A stretch of 64,000 bases of DNA from Mytilisepta virgata (GCA_028015205.1 CM051519.1:45860979-45924978); one strand, 5' to 3'; positions 9,501-17,642 are shown, counted from the first letter of the stretch. Notes: a model not told the origin generated them from the sequence alone. Program-made: numbers and translations.

Positions 9501-10689
9501 CCCATGTGTAAAATATTATTGTAGTCGTTGGGATTCATTAGAACTGGTTGATGGGATTCTGTGTAAAATGTTTGAAAGTAACAGGGGAGGTGTAGTTACC
9601 AAGCAAATAGTAATACCACAAGGCTTAGTAGAGCTTGTATTAAACCAGTTACATAACAGTGTAACGGGGGGTCACCTTGGATTAAAGAAAACTTTGAACA
9701 AAGTAAAACAGAGGTACCATTGGTACCATATGTACCGTGATGTTGAAAAATGGTGTCAAAAATGTGACATATGTAATAGTAGAAAAACGCCAAGAAATAA
9801 GCCTAAGGCACCTCTTAGACTATACAATGTAGGAGCACCGTTGGAGAGGGTTGCAATTGACATTATGGGCCCTCTGCCACGAACAAAGTCAGGAAATGTC
9901 TATTTAATGGTCCTTGGTGATTACTTCACTAAATGGGTTGAAGCAATTCCGTTAGAAAATCAAGAAGCCCGAAATGTAGCATCTAAACTTGTTAATAAAT
10001 TTATTACACGATTTGGGGTCCCCATGCAGATCCATTCAGACCAGGGCAAGAATTTTGAGTCAAAAGTTTTTGAAGAGATGTGCTCAATTTTGGGAATTGA
10101 GAAAACTAGAACCACAGTAATGTACCCCCAGTCTGATGGAATGGTAGAAAGGTGTAACAGAACATTAGAAAATATGTTAGCTTGTTTTGTATCAAAACAC
10201 CAGCGAGATTGGGATGAATATATCCCACTTTTGTTAATGGCATATAGGTCCTCACAACATGAGACTACAAAGTTTACACCTAATAAAATGATGTTTGGAC
10301 GAGAGATCTATTTGCCCATTGATTTGTTACTGGGGAAACCGACTGAAAGTAAATATAAAAGTTCAATAGAATTTGCACGTGAACTAGAGACAAGAATGGA
10401 AGAGATACATGAATATGCTAGGGAGAATTTGAAAATTTCTAGTGAGAGAATGAAGAGATACTATGATCATAACATGAGGAAAAACAGTTATAAAAAGGGG
10501 GACAAAGTTTGGTATTATAGGCCTCAACGAAGAGTTGGTTTGAACCCCAAACTACAAAGACCTTGGATAGGTCCTGTAGAAATTATGGACAAAATCAATG
10601 ACGTATTATACAGAATAAGAATTGGTCCAAAAGTTGCACCAAAGGTGGTGCACCATAATAAACTTAAACCATATAGAGGAGACAATTAA
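6448..10689 (+). CDS. pol: Pol polyprotein (protease, RT, RNase H, integrase)
   Basis: It is probably made as Gag-Pol by -1 frameshifting at 6448. An internal ATG at 6586 exists, but it lies inside the protease domain only three codons before the catalytic DTG, so it is a poor start. Counting from that ATG: protease DTG at 4-6; RT about 270-440 with YLDD at 431-434; RNase H about 570-690 with D580, E621, D646 and D689; integrase zinc finger with H1023, H1030, C1060 and C1063; catalytic D1092, D1152 and E1188 (35 residues between the last two); C-terminal GPY/F-like module (RPWIGPVEI). No chromodomain is seen. An unusual spacer of about 330 residues between RNase H and integrase carries four copies of a GVGCPLEVTG motif. 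All catalytic residues are present, so it may be active. Confidence 0.95.
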   Translation, partial: GKLLGVGFEDRNSTKKPNRSKVSNTTFIEKHDGYFINVRVDNLFVKMLIDTGATVTVIRKEIFEKLESKPTLDFVRASLVNATGALSPFYGKTNMKLNIAGKPYEHEILIADIENDGILGLDFLKGYKCNLMIGQGHMTLNGRKKPCFSLDEIENSCCKISICEDTEVPPESEMIIPCVTIGNSTQNTEGIIEAASTFIARSGLLVAKSLINLRNDIIPVRVININSEVRKVYRDTIVANIEPVEEIEIKRVSSLNKTETVNQGELPLHVKELFERSRENLNQEEGNRLMELLAKYADVFSSSKRDIGSTNLVEHKIDTGIAKPIKQRPYRIPLSKRELAEKEIKEMAENGIIEPSCGPWCSPIVMVAKKDGSVRFCCDYRKLNEVTIKDSQPLPRIDDTFDALKNSQYYSTVDMRQGFWQVPVAPDDRPKTAFSIPGSGLWQFVCMPFGLANSPQTFERLVEKVLAGLSWKICLVYLDDIIVFSKTFEEHLSNLEQVFIRLREANLKLSPQKCTLLQSQVTFLGHVVSKDGIATDPQKIKAVVDWPVPKNVKQVRSFLGLCSYYRRYVKNFSNQARPLHKLTELDKKFVWDKDCQKAFDSLKNALTTAPILGYPIDQGQFVLDCDASNEGVGAVLSQIQNEQEKVIGYFSKTLSKPERHYCVTRKELLAVVLSILHFHHYLYGRRFKVRSDHGALRWLMNFKIAEGQIARWLQLLGTYDFEIEHRAGRIHNNADALSRRPCAGQVCPYCEKQENRPCMEQRNGISEGSSPKMVACVNPGPGLHQEQKGGMKVITEKIVCTLDSGVGCPLEVTGKCNSSQARKVGDLAMKSESGLGIFKCLDTGVGCPLEVTGRTDIPPVQSLQAGVTSSDVINSEVKVCLSELGVRCPLEVVGESRTLEIKNNPSLESSVRCPLEVTGKHDYVKDNCKVGELRKTSESNRNKGKLNKKETEYKVAVVTTRSQSRKSRESENTKYGSEVEIENELLYTQQRNDINLKTLIELLAKGEKPGWQEISRFSPCVKYYCSRWDSLELVDGILCKMFESNRGGVVTKQIVIPQGLVELVLNQLHNSVTGGHLGLKKTLNKVKQRYHWYHMYRDVEKWCQKCDICNSRKTPRNKPKAPLRLYNVGAPLERVAIDIMGPLPRTKSGNVYLMVLGDYFTKWVEAIPLENQEARNVASKLVNKFITRFGVPMQIHSDQGKNFESKVFEEMCSILGIEKTRTTVMYPQSDGMVERCNRTLENMLACFVSKHQRDWDEYIPLLLMAYRSSQHETTKFTPNKMMFGREIYLPIDLLLGKPTESKYKSSIEFARELETRMEEIHEYARENLKISSERMKRYYDHNMRKNSYKKGDKVWYYRPQRRVGLNPKLQRPWIGPVEIMDKINDVLYRIRIGPKVAPKVVHHNKLKPYRGDN
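8860..9204 (+). repeat. Four-fold GVGCPLEVTG coding repeat inside pol
   Basis: Ten-codon repeats start at 8860, 8977, 9100 and 9175, reading GVGCPLEVTG twice, GVRCPLEVVG and SVRCPLEVTG. Spacings are 39, 41 and 25 codons. The linkers do not match each other well, so selection on the motif itself is likely. It lies between RNase H and integrase, where gypsy Pol proteins normally have a short tether. Confidence 0.9.
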
Positions 10690-10822
10690 ATTTTTTATAA
10701 ATTGTATAATGTTGTTATATTTGAATATATAATTTATTATTATTTTCGAAGTTATGAAAAAGTGAATGAATTTCGGAGTGGACATAATAATTAAAAATTG
10801 CTATTCAATTTTGTAATTTTAG
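10690..10822 (+). other. pol-to-ORF3 spacer ending in a splice acceptor
   Basis: The 133-bp AT-rich spacer ends in a T-rich run and TTTTAG (AG at 10821-10822). The ORF3 frame is closed by that same TAG and opens exactly at 10823, with no ATG ahead of the zinc finger. This is what is expected if ORF3 is reached from a spliced subgenomic RNA. A possible in-phase donor is GTAACA at 5255, seven codons into gag. Confidence 0.55.
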
Positions 10823-11185
10823 ATTGCATGGGTTTGTGGAGTCTGTGAAGACTTAGAATTTCCAACTAAATGGAGGGTGGAACGACACTTGAAAGAACAA
10901 CATGCTGGCTTCAGCTATAAGTGTCTAATTTGCAGGAAAATATTCAACAGGAAAAATTTACAACATGGTTGTAAAGATGTGACATTAAAAGACATGATGA
11001 TGTTCACAAGGGATGGAAAGAGGGGGGAAGAGGCCCAAAACGAGTTTGAAAGATACGAAAAAGAAGTTCTTCCTACATTGGTGAAAAAGAGAGTAAAGTC
11101 AACAGGAGAAGAGAAGACGAACTGGAGAAAGAAAGGAGAGCAAGGAGTACAGAAATACAAGATAGAGGAACGAAAAGGAGACTAG
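10823..11185 (+). CDS. ORF3, first part: zinc-finger segment
   Basis: The frame is open from the splice acceptor to a TAG at 11183. It encodes two zinc-binding units: CGVC...HLKEQH, a C2H2 finger with four residues between the histidines, and CLIC followed by NLQHGC, a C2HC-like finger. A charged helical stretch follows. There is no in-frame ATG before the finger, so translation must start on an upstream spliced exon. Near 11085 (a GAAAAAG run) the coding sense appears to move to the -1 frame, where the highly charged reading continues without stops into the T1-domain part. So this copy probably carries one indel, or uses a frameshift. The role is unknown; a nucleic-acid or protein adaptor function is only a guess. 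Confidence 0.65.
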   Translation: MAWVCGVCEDLEFPTKWRVERHLKEQHAGFSYKCLICRKIFNRKNLQHGCKDVTLKDMMMFTRDGKRGEEAQNEFERYEKEVLPTLVKKRVKSTGEEKTNWRKKGEQGVQKYKIEERKGD

Positions 11186-12243
11186 AGGAAAAAGAAAGTT
11201 TAAATAGAGCCAGTAAGGTTTGCAGGACAGTGTCCTCAGAAACTTTTAAGCAGATTGAAATTAGTAGCACGGGTAACAAAGAAGAAAGTACAACGTTAGA
11301 TCAAGAAAATGATAGCAGAAATGTCAGTAAAGGTAGTAGAAATACATGTAGTAGTGATAAGGAAAGAAAGAGAAGTAGTAGTAATAAAAAGGAAAGACAC
11401 AGAAGTGGCAGTAAGAAAAGTAAAACAAGTGAGCCTACAGAAAGAGGTAGAAGTAGTAGTAATAAAAAGGAAAGACACAGAAGTGGCAGTAAGAAAAGTA
11501 AAACAAGTGAGCCTACAGAAAGAGGTAGAAGTAGTAGTATTTCAAAGAAAGTTGCAAGCAGCAAAAGAAGTAGATCGTCATCATCGTCTTCCTCGTCATC
11601 ATCTTCCTCTTCAAGATCATCGTCATCAAGCAGTACACATTCTAAAAGCAGTAGAGTTAGCAACAAGACAGAAACATGTAAACCAAAGGAAAAGGTAGAA
11701 GTTCAGGTACTGAAAGGAAGCAGTCATTACAGTAGAAGCACTCAGCAGGACGATATTAGGCGCTTAGTAAGATTGGCACCAAGTATGTCATCCGATGTCA
11801 TGGTAGAGGAAAGAGTACCTGCTCCAGTTGAACAGCCATTGGATATCGTGGTACAATCCCTGCTACTATCATGCCAGGAAATACAAGAAGAGCGTATTAT
11901 TCTGAATGTTGGTGGGACATGTTTCCAGACGAGTAAGGTTGTTCTAAGAGCAGACCCAACCTCTTTATTTGCTCTGATGCTTCTTCCCCAGTCACCGTTT
12001 CGTCCAAACAACAATACTTATTTCTTTGACAGGGACCCAGCCCATTTCAGATTAATTCTCAATTATTTGAGGAATGGAGCAAGTATTGATACAACCATTC
12101 TGCCTAGGGAAATTAGATATTTACAGGAACTCTTGTCAGAAGTTAGATATTATAAGCTACTCAGTCTGGAGGGAATAATTATGAGGCGTATAGCTCAGGT
12201 AAATAATTACCTGTATCCAAACGAGATTCAAGAAGGAAATTAG
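11050..12243 (+). CDS. ORF3, second part: Ser/Arg-rich linker plus KCTD-like T1/BTB domain
   Basis: This frame is open from 11050 to the stop at 12241. The first 60 codons are a charged helical stretch that continues the zinc-finger part after a -1 shift. Next comes a Ser/Arg/Lys-rich region with two copies of a 26-residue unit (78 bp, 11381-11536) and a run of about 20 serines. The C-terminal 100 residues (about 11890-12165) match the potassium-channel tetramerisation (T1) BTB fold: ILNVGGTCFQTSKVVL, then FFDRDPAHFRLILNYLRNG, then a leucine-rich ending with YYKL. No channel pore follows, so it resembles KCTD adaptors, which oligomerise and often bind Cullin-3. Known gypsy elements carry an env-like gene at this position; this is not an envelope, as it has no signal peptide or membrane segment. 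It is most likely a captured host gene. Confidence 0.8.
   Translation, partial: KIRKRSSSYIGEKESKVNRRREDELEKERRARSTEIQDRGTKRRLEEKESLNRASKVCRTVSSETFKQIEISSTGNKEESTTLDQENDSRNVSKGSRNTCSSDKERKRSSSNKKERHRSGSKKSKTSEPTERGRSSSNKKERHRSGSKKSKTSEPTERGRSSSISKKVASSKRSRSSSSSSSSSSSSSRSSSSSSTHSKSSRVSNKTETCKPKEKVEVQVLKGSSHYSRSTQQDDIRRLVRLAPSMSSDVMVEERVPAPVEQPLDIVVQSLLLSCQEIQEERIILNVGGTCFQTSKVVLRADPTSLFALMLLPQSPFRPNNNTYFFDRDPAHFRLILNYLRNGASIDTTILPREIRYLQELLSEVRYYKLLSLEGIIMRRIAQVNNYLYPNEIQEGN
11381..11536 (+). repeat. 78-bp in-frame tandem duplication in ORF3
   Basis: Two consecutive 78-bp units (26 codons, including KKERHRSGSKKSKTSEPTER) are identical or nearly so. The perfect match points to recent duplication. 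Confidence 0.9.
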
Positions 12244-12837
12244 AATTGATAGTAAACTGTTGTAAATATGTAGTAGTAGATTTAAATGAAGAAGTGTTAT
12301 CACAAAAATAGTAGTAAAACAAATGTAGTGTTAAAACAAACATGACAAATGTAGTATGGAATAAACCCTTGGAGGCGGAAATAATGTTCACCGAAAGACA
12401 GAGACACTAAATTAAAGTTAAATTGTTTAATGTATACAAAGAAAGCATATGTATAAATCAATTGTTATGTTCAAGAAATTATAATATATAAAATAATTTT
12501 ATGTTCATCTTGTGTTAGTTTCTTATGTTTGCTGTGCTATAATCCTGTAAATGTCTGCACCTGCAAAAGAAAAAAAAAACAAGTATGTTAAAAGAAATGT
12601 TTGATTAATGTTTAAGATTTACAAATGGAAATATAGTTAGTACGAAATGACAAAGAAATTAATTCGGGAATAAAATCAAAGCACTTGAAGTACTGTACTG
12701 CCAGGTTATCCAACCAGTATAAAAAAAAAAAATATATATATATATTTACTACAGTATGAAAACCTTATAAAATATAAAATTATGAAGATAAAGAAATTAC
12801 TTACCTGCACTCTATTTGGAGACCAAATGCCAAAGTT
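12244..12837 (+). other. Non-coding 3' part of the retrotransposon
   Basis: About 590 bp of AT-rich sequence lies between ORF3 and the polypurine tract, with several AATAAA-like words and a short TA run near 12735. No coding signal was seen. Confidence 0.7.
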
Positions 12838-12849
12838 GGTAGGGGGCAT
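12838..12849 (+). promoter_or_regulatory. Polypurine tract
   Basis: GGTAGGGGGCAT lies directly before the TG of the 3' LTR. This is the expected position of the plus-strand primer, although the purine run is short. Confidence 0.7.
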
Positions 12850-14377
12850 TGTTACGCTGCCACGGACATTATGCATTGAAATGTCTTGTATTTATATTTT
12901 TTATCTCGGATACCACATACATGTTTGTACCAGTATAGGTGTGAATATTTGCTCATCAATATATTAAACTATAGACAGAAATTGAATAGTTAAAGTTTGT
13001 AAGATAATCTTGAAGTTCATGGTTTCAAGATGTACGTTTATACTGAAATGATGGATATTCCATATTAAAACTGTACCTGTTTGGGTATAAATGATCCAGT
13101 TTAGCAGAAACTACTGCGAATCCTTATATAACTGAGCCGTACATTTGTACATATAAAACATATGTCCATTTGTATAAATAAATAACCAAGAAATACTGTT
13201 TCAAACACACACACGTACAACACATTTACGCTGTTTGTTTACGTTTTGAAGAAAGGGAAATCCCCTTTTCAATTCTGGTTTTTGATTGGTTGTCTTAGCT
13301 TAAACTTTACGTCACAGTAACAAAGACGTCATCCGGCAGTATAAAAGGCTGTTGCAACACGTCAGAACGGGCTACGACCTAGTAGAAACTTTAAGTTTTC
13401 TGGTGCCGCACATTAAAAGTTTAGCTAGCTACTACATTGTATTGGTTGTATGATGTCTGATTACAGAACCAGGGAGGAGGTGCGAACTAGTTACAACTAA
13501 GTTTGTTTATTTTGGGGTAGTTTTATCTAGAAGTTTATATCGTATATCAAAGGTGCGTGTTGTCCAGTTAGTTGTAGGTGCGGGTTGCAACCTTCAATAT
13601 TTTTGTCACCTAGTCAACAGAAACATAAAAAAGTGGTAGTAATTAATTCTTTGTTTATCAGTTCTTGTGATGTAAAGCTTAGGTGTTCAAAGAAAGGGAT
13701 TTTATAAACGTTGTAAAAATATTTCTATTTTTGGTCGCCATTTTGTGTTCATTCTCAGCCTTGAGGGTGCGGGTGGCGCTTGTTCATTTAAACTTGTTGA
13801 CCGATAAATACTGTAGTAAAAATAGTTAATTTTGTTTGTATATTGAATTATCTAGTAGAAAGTTCCCTTGTTGTATTGTAAAATTCGTAGGGTGCTCGTA
13901 TTTAGCTATTTGGTTAACGACTGGATTTCAGGTGCAGGTTGCCGCAAGTTGTAGGAATAAATTAGACGCTCTAGGATTGATTATAGCAGTTAACTAAATC
14001 TTACATATGTTTATTGGGATTAGTTAGAATATTTTGTTTTATCTAGTGAAGTAATATTTGTTGATCATATAATTTTACTTATGGTGCGGGTTGCAGTCGC
14101 ACCAGAATTGTCATTAACCGCTCGGTAGATGTTAGTATTACATGAATAATATAAGTTTGGTTTGCTCCTGACTAACCAGAGGAAAGACAAAGAATCGCGT
14201 TTCATATTTGTTTACTTGTTTTATTATAATAAAGCATTAATTCTTAGCTACGCCTTTGTCATTTGTTGAATCCTAATACATGAACTTCATCTAAATTCCG
14301 ACAACAAACGGACCCCTTATTTTGTAACACTGTTTTCCTAGTGGTGTCTAACAGTACACTGGGCTCACAGTCTTACA
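12850..14377 (+). repeat. 3' LTR
   Basis: It is 1,528 bp and almost identical to the 5' LTR: differences seen are one G/A near 13039, one G/T near 13559, one C/A near 13804 and one fewer A in an A-run. It has the same CRE and TATA (13325, 13340) and AATAAA (14228). Its promoter points toward the EGF exon that begins 363 bp after the LTR. Confidence 0.95.
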
Positions 14378-14739
14378 ATATTATTACTGCTTATGATAAG
14401 ACGAAGGATTTGGTACCTAAGGGGGGTCTGAGGGGGTCATGCCCCGCCCCCTCAAATGACAAAATACTTTATATCTTGAAAACCATTGAGATCCTGGATA
14501 GAATTGAATGAAACTTGACCGAAAGTAAGATCACTAAGTGAAGGTGTGCAATCAATACTTTTTTTTCCGAAATGACCGCCATTTTAAGATGGCTGCCAGG
14601 GGCGACATCTGCTATTGCTCGCAATTGCAATTCTAGTTATTATTAGTATTTGAAAATTCGTCTCCAGTAGAAAAGAATTTTCATATCAACTGCCAAATCA
14701 AGATAAACTTTAGTATTTCATAAACATTTACCATTTCAG

Positions 14740-14889
14740 GTCAAGTTCATGGTGTACAGAGTTTCAGTTATCAAGTGCATAACTTGAATTGTGACAATGC
14801 ACACTGCATTCACGGCACATGTTTGCCGCATAGACATAGTTACCTATGTATTTGCGAACCCGGATATAATGGTGAAAACTGTGAGATAG
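14740..14889 (+). CDS. Internal exon: EGF domain
   Basis: The exon is bounded by acceptor ATTTCAG at 14739 and donor GTATGT at 14890, 150 nt, phase 1 at both ends. It encodes a complete EGF module with the six-cysteine pattern (CDNAHC, GTC, CICEPGYNGENC). Symmetric phase-1 exons are usual for shuffled extracellular modules. It is followed by a calcium-binding EGF exon and a transmembrane exon in compatible phase, so it belongs to a type I membrane protein whose N-terminal exons lie upstream, before or within the repeat-filled first 14 kb. No upstream exon of this gene was found inside the window. Confidence 0.85.
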
Positions 14890-15261
14890 GTATGTATGAA
14901 AATTTCGAAAATTCATAGTCTTTCATATTTTATTATACTTAATAAATAGGTACATATCTTTAAGGGATTTATACTATTTATTATATAGGTAAATATTTTT
15001 ATGGGGTTAGGATGGTGTATCTATGGTTCCGTCAATAGTACATTGTACGCACTTCAACTAAACATTATTCACATCATATAAGGTTATTTTTTAAGAAAAA
15101 GGAACAAAATGAATAGAAAGACTGTAATACAATAAACCGTTATCTATCAGTCTTTTTAAGTTTTATAATTCAATATTTCAACATTTTTTCAATTAATTTT
15201 TGTAAGCGTGAAATAGAGATACGTTATATATCCAATTCCAAGGTGTGTTGAATTTGTTTAG
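14890..15261 (+). other. Intron between EGF exons
   Basis: A 372-bp AT-rich GT-AG intron with donor GTATGT and acceptor TTGTTTAG. Nothing else was seen in it. Confidence 0.8.
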
Positions 15262-15372
15262 ATGTAAATGAATGTGAAAGCGAACCCTGTTTCTTTGGTA
15301 CTTGTATTGACCTGCTTAGAGATTACAGTTGTGAGTGCAATGTTTTGTTTCAAGGGAAAAATTGCTCTAAAA
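15262..15372 (+). CDS. Internal exon: calcium-binding EGF domain
   Basis: A 111-nt exon with acceptor TTTAG at 15261 and donor GTAGGT at 15373, phase 1 on both sides. With the G from the previous exon it begins DVNEC, the calcium-binding EGF signature. The six cysteines follow: CESEPC, GTC, and CEC...GKNC. The aromatic residue in DYSCEC and the Asp/Asn at the start fit calcium ligands. It continues the EGF exon at 14740 and leads to the transmembrane exon. Confidence 0.85.
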
Positions 15373-16268
15373 GTAGGTATTGCATATTTAACGCAGCCAT
15401 TTGCGCTGATATTTTACAAAAGGAGTAATAATAATATGCCAAGTTTCGGATAACGTTAAAGAGTTACCTAACAAATGTTCAGAACAATGGATGTTGGGCA
15501 CGTTAAGAAACACGACGAACTACATGTAGCCGATGTTATACTGGAACACATGTACAAAATATAAAGTAAAAAGTAGTACACAGAGCTTTTATTTTTGTTT
15601 TTTTTCCTACAGAAAGTGTATGTTCAGTTTTGAATAATGCGACAAAATATCACCACCTACACCATATTTAGATATCTGGTCTCAGAATTTTCGGACCTAG
15701 AACAATACCGATTGTACATATTTTTTGAAAGACTTAAGAGCCGAAAACGGTTGAAACAATTGTAGCAATATCTTAGTAAAAAAATATACACCAGATATTA
15801 TAAATTAAAATAAAAGGATATGGGAACATCATTCACGAGGACACTTTTGTAGATGGTGACTTTTGCTTAAAGTCTTGACATCAGTATTTCCAGAGATGGC
15901 CATTAGATTTAAAGATTGCATTACGATGAGGGTCTAGCTCATCTTCGAAGACCACACGTGGACCCTAGATGTTACAACTCTCTCTTATGTTTGGCATTAT
16001 TTTAATGCAGAAAAAATCTTTTAGCCAATTTAATATACTTGAATATCATCCACCATGTTAAACATGGACGCTATTATAAAAAGAAAATACACAGACTAGT
16101 TATTATAACGAAATTCAGCATAAAAAACAACAAAATAACCGTTTATATTATAAGAAATATACCATCATGTAAACTTTTAGCACTTTTGTATCGTTTCTAC
16201 GATAAATTTACCGAAAGTTTGAATTTTTGACGAACTGAAAAAATGCATGTAATATTATACATTCTCAG
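15373..16268 (+). other. Intron before the transmembrane exon
   Basis: 896 bp of AT-rich DNA. A T-rich tract with acceptor ACAG at 15612 could add an alternative exon reading SVCSVLNNA, but this hits a stop after about 20 codons and is not conserved in style, so it is not called. Confidence 0.6.
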
Positions 16269-16350
16269 TGAAATTGTGGGCCATCATAGCGATATCAGTG
16301 TGTGCGTTCATAGTTCTGACGATTGGTTTTTTCTGTGTACCATGCTGTTG
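16269..16350 (+). CDS. Transmembrane exon
   Basis: An 82-nt exon with acceptor TTCTCAG at 16268 and donor GTATGT at 16351, entering in phase 1 and leaving in phase 2. It encodes one hydrophobic helix of about 22 residues (LWAIIAISVCAFIVLTIGFF) followed by cysteines that could be palmitoylated. It joins in frame to the EGF exon before it and the tail exon after it. Confidence 0.8.
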
Positions 16351-17534
16351 GTATGTATTGATTAGACTGAACATAATTTAATTGCAAATTGTATTATAAC
16401 GCACAAAAATGCAAAAGGGACTGGAAACAAGTTATAACAACATTATGAAGTAGTCTCTCTGCGTGTATTTTGTATACCTGGTATTCGATGTTAGAATATA
16501 TTATCGTGCAAAAAATCAGTTATATGAATTATTCTCATAAGCATTGCTTATTTAGTATTAAAATTGGCTCGTAGCTAAACAGTAGACAATAATGGCTAGG
16601 AAGGAAATGATCATTAACTAAAAAACACATTTAAGCGTAACGGATTCACTGTATTACATGACATTTTGTATACTTAAAACAGGGTGTTTTACTTTTTCAC
16701 CACGCATATCTTTAGATATATGTACATGAGTTAGATGGCATTTAGCTCAACACTGACCTGAGTCGTAACGATATGTGTTCGATTCCAACAGGGTACATAG
16801 TGTATGTATGTCAGTAAACACTAGGGGCGCCGCTGGGCGGAAACCAGAGTTTGTTTACAGTATACTGGTACCAAAATAGGCAGGAAAAGGTTGTAAACAA
16901 GCGGAATCCAGTTTTCAAATAACTTCCTCCCAAAACTGCTCCACTTGGCGTTTACTGACATTGCTAACAGTGTGAATAAACATATACATATATCAACATC
17001 ACATTAACCAAATGTGTTTGCAACAATATCATGCATATAATATATACAATACAAATGCAAAAAATTAATTACTCATTAATGGTAATTAATGTATATAGTT
17101 TTGATGCATCTTGTTTAATGCACAAAATATGTGTATAATAAGTACCCATTAGTTAAAAAATAACAGCATGTAAAATTTGGTATTGCGCACCTTAATGTAC
17201 TAGTATATTAATGGATACGGATTTCTATTAGTGATATTGGTCATTTAAATTTTCCGTTATAAAATTAAATTAGGAGTCCCTCTCTCTTGCGTAAATATCT
17301 CCTTGTATGGTTTCTGTTCTTCCACTTTCAACATTTTAGGTGGAGAGTCGTGATTCGACAAAATATGCACATTTGTGCATCAGTCTATTACGTTTTTATA
17401 TTTTCTATTATGTACTAGAAGTAGTCAAGAAATACCAAAGGGATATTTAGAACAGTCATTTCAGTGATTTTAAAAGATGTTAGTTTTTAGTCTTTTGTCT
17501 TTTGAGAATATATATTTGTTTGCTTTATTTGCAG
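16351..17534 (+). other. Last intron, containing a SINE-like tRNA head
   Basis: A 1.2-kb GT-AG intron (donor GTATGT, acceptor TTTGCAG). It contains a SINE-like unit near 16735-16980, listed separately. The rest is AT-rich without coding signal. Confidence 0.7.
16735..16980 (+). repeat. Possible tRNA-derived SINE of a second type
   Basis: TTTAGCTCAACACTGACC (A-box-like) and TGTTCGATTCCAAC (good B box) are 40-50 bases apart. A body follows with GGGGCGCCGCTGGGCGG. Only one copy is in the window, so family membership is unproven. Confidence 0.4.
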
Positions 17535-17589
17535 TCGTGAGAAGAAAAAATACGGTGACAGCAAACGTACAAGAAAAGGAACACATTGA
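17535..17589 (+). CDS. Terminal exon: short basic cytoplasmic tail
   Basis: Acceptor TTTGCAG at 17534. The exon completes a cysteine codon split by the phase-2 intron, encodes 18 residues rich in Lys and Arg (CREKKKYGDSKRTRKGTH) and ends with TGA at 17587. The tail directly follows the transmembrane segment and is too short for a signalling domain; the basic residues fit a stop-transfer anchor. AATAAA overlaps the stop codon. Confidence 0.8.
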
Positions 17590-17594
17590 ATAAA
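17589..17594 (+). promoter_or_regulatory. Poly(A) signal of the EGF/TM gene
   Basis: AATAAA overlaps the last base of the TGA stop codon, so the 3' UTR would be very short unless a later signal is used. Confidence 0.6.
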
Positions 17595-17642
17595 ATATTA
17601 ATATAAAAAATGCTGATTGAAATAGATTGTGTTTGTATATTT

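Larger units (their letters stand above)
3607..14377 (+). mobile_element. Complete Ty3/gypsy LTR retrotransposon
   Basis: The element is 10,771 bp with long terminal repeats of 1,529 and 1,528 bp, a primer-binding site, gag, pol in the order protease-RT-RNase H-integrase, an extra 3' coding region and a polypurine tract. It is flanked by a 4-bp target duplication ATAT (3603-3606 and 14378-14381). Removing the element and one ATAT recreates the sequence found in the neighbouring tandem unit at about 3445-3463, so the boundaries are firm. The LTRs differ by about three substitutions and one 1-bp indel in my reading, so the insertion is recent. It sits in plus orientation, the same as the host gene. 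Confidence 0.95.
2861..14645. mobile_element. Older repeat with candidate 8-bp target duplication, split by the LTR element
   Basis: TATTATTA occurs at 2861-2868 and again at 14638-14645, bracketing a repeat that starts TGTCGCCCCGACG and ends GCAATTCTAGT. Its two halves lie on either side of the LTR retrotransposon: the phrase CTGGATAGAATTGAATGAAA occurs near 2970 and again near 14493. The left half contains a tandem unit of about 151 bp (AGGGGGCCCC at 3351 and 3502). No coding capacity was seen. The 8-bp duplication could be chance because it is low-complexity. Confidence 0.5.

Noticed and set aside
11301..11698. Long open frames on both strands over the Ser/Arg-rich part of ORF3
   Set aside because: They are shadows of a low-complexity AGY/TCN serine and AGR-rich tract. 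Only the frame that runs into the T1 domain has a recognisable fold.
10690..12849. Envelope gene in the gypsy element
   Set aside because: The extra ORF has no signal peptide, transmembrane segment or fusion-peptide-like region. The T1/BTB and zinc-finger motifs explain it.
15613..15680. Possible extra exon of the EGF/TM gene
   Set aside because: There is an acceptor-like ACAG, but the reading ends at a stop after about 20 codons with no donor, and the EGF exon joins the TM exon in frame without it.
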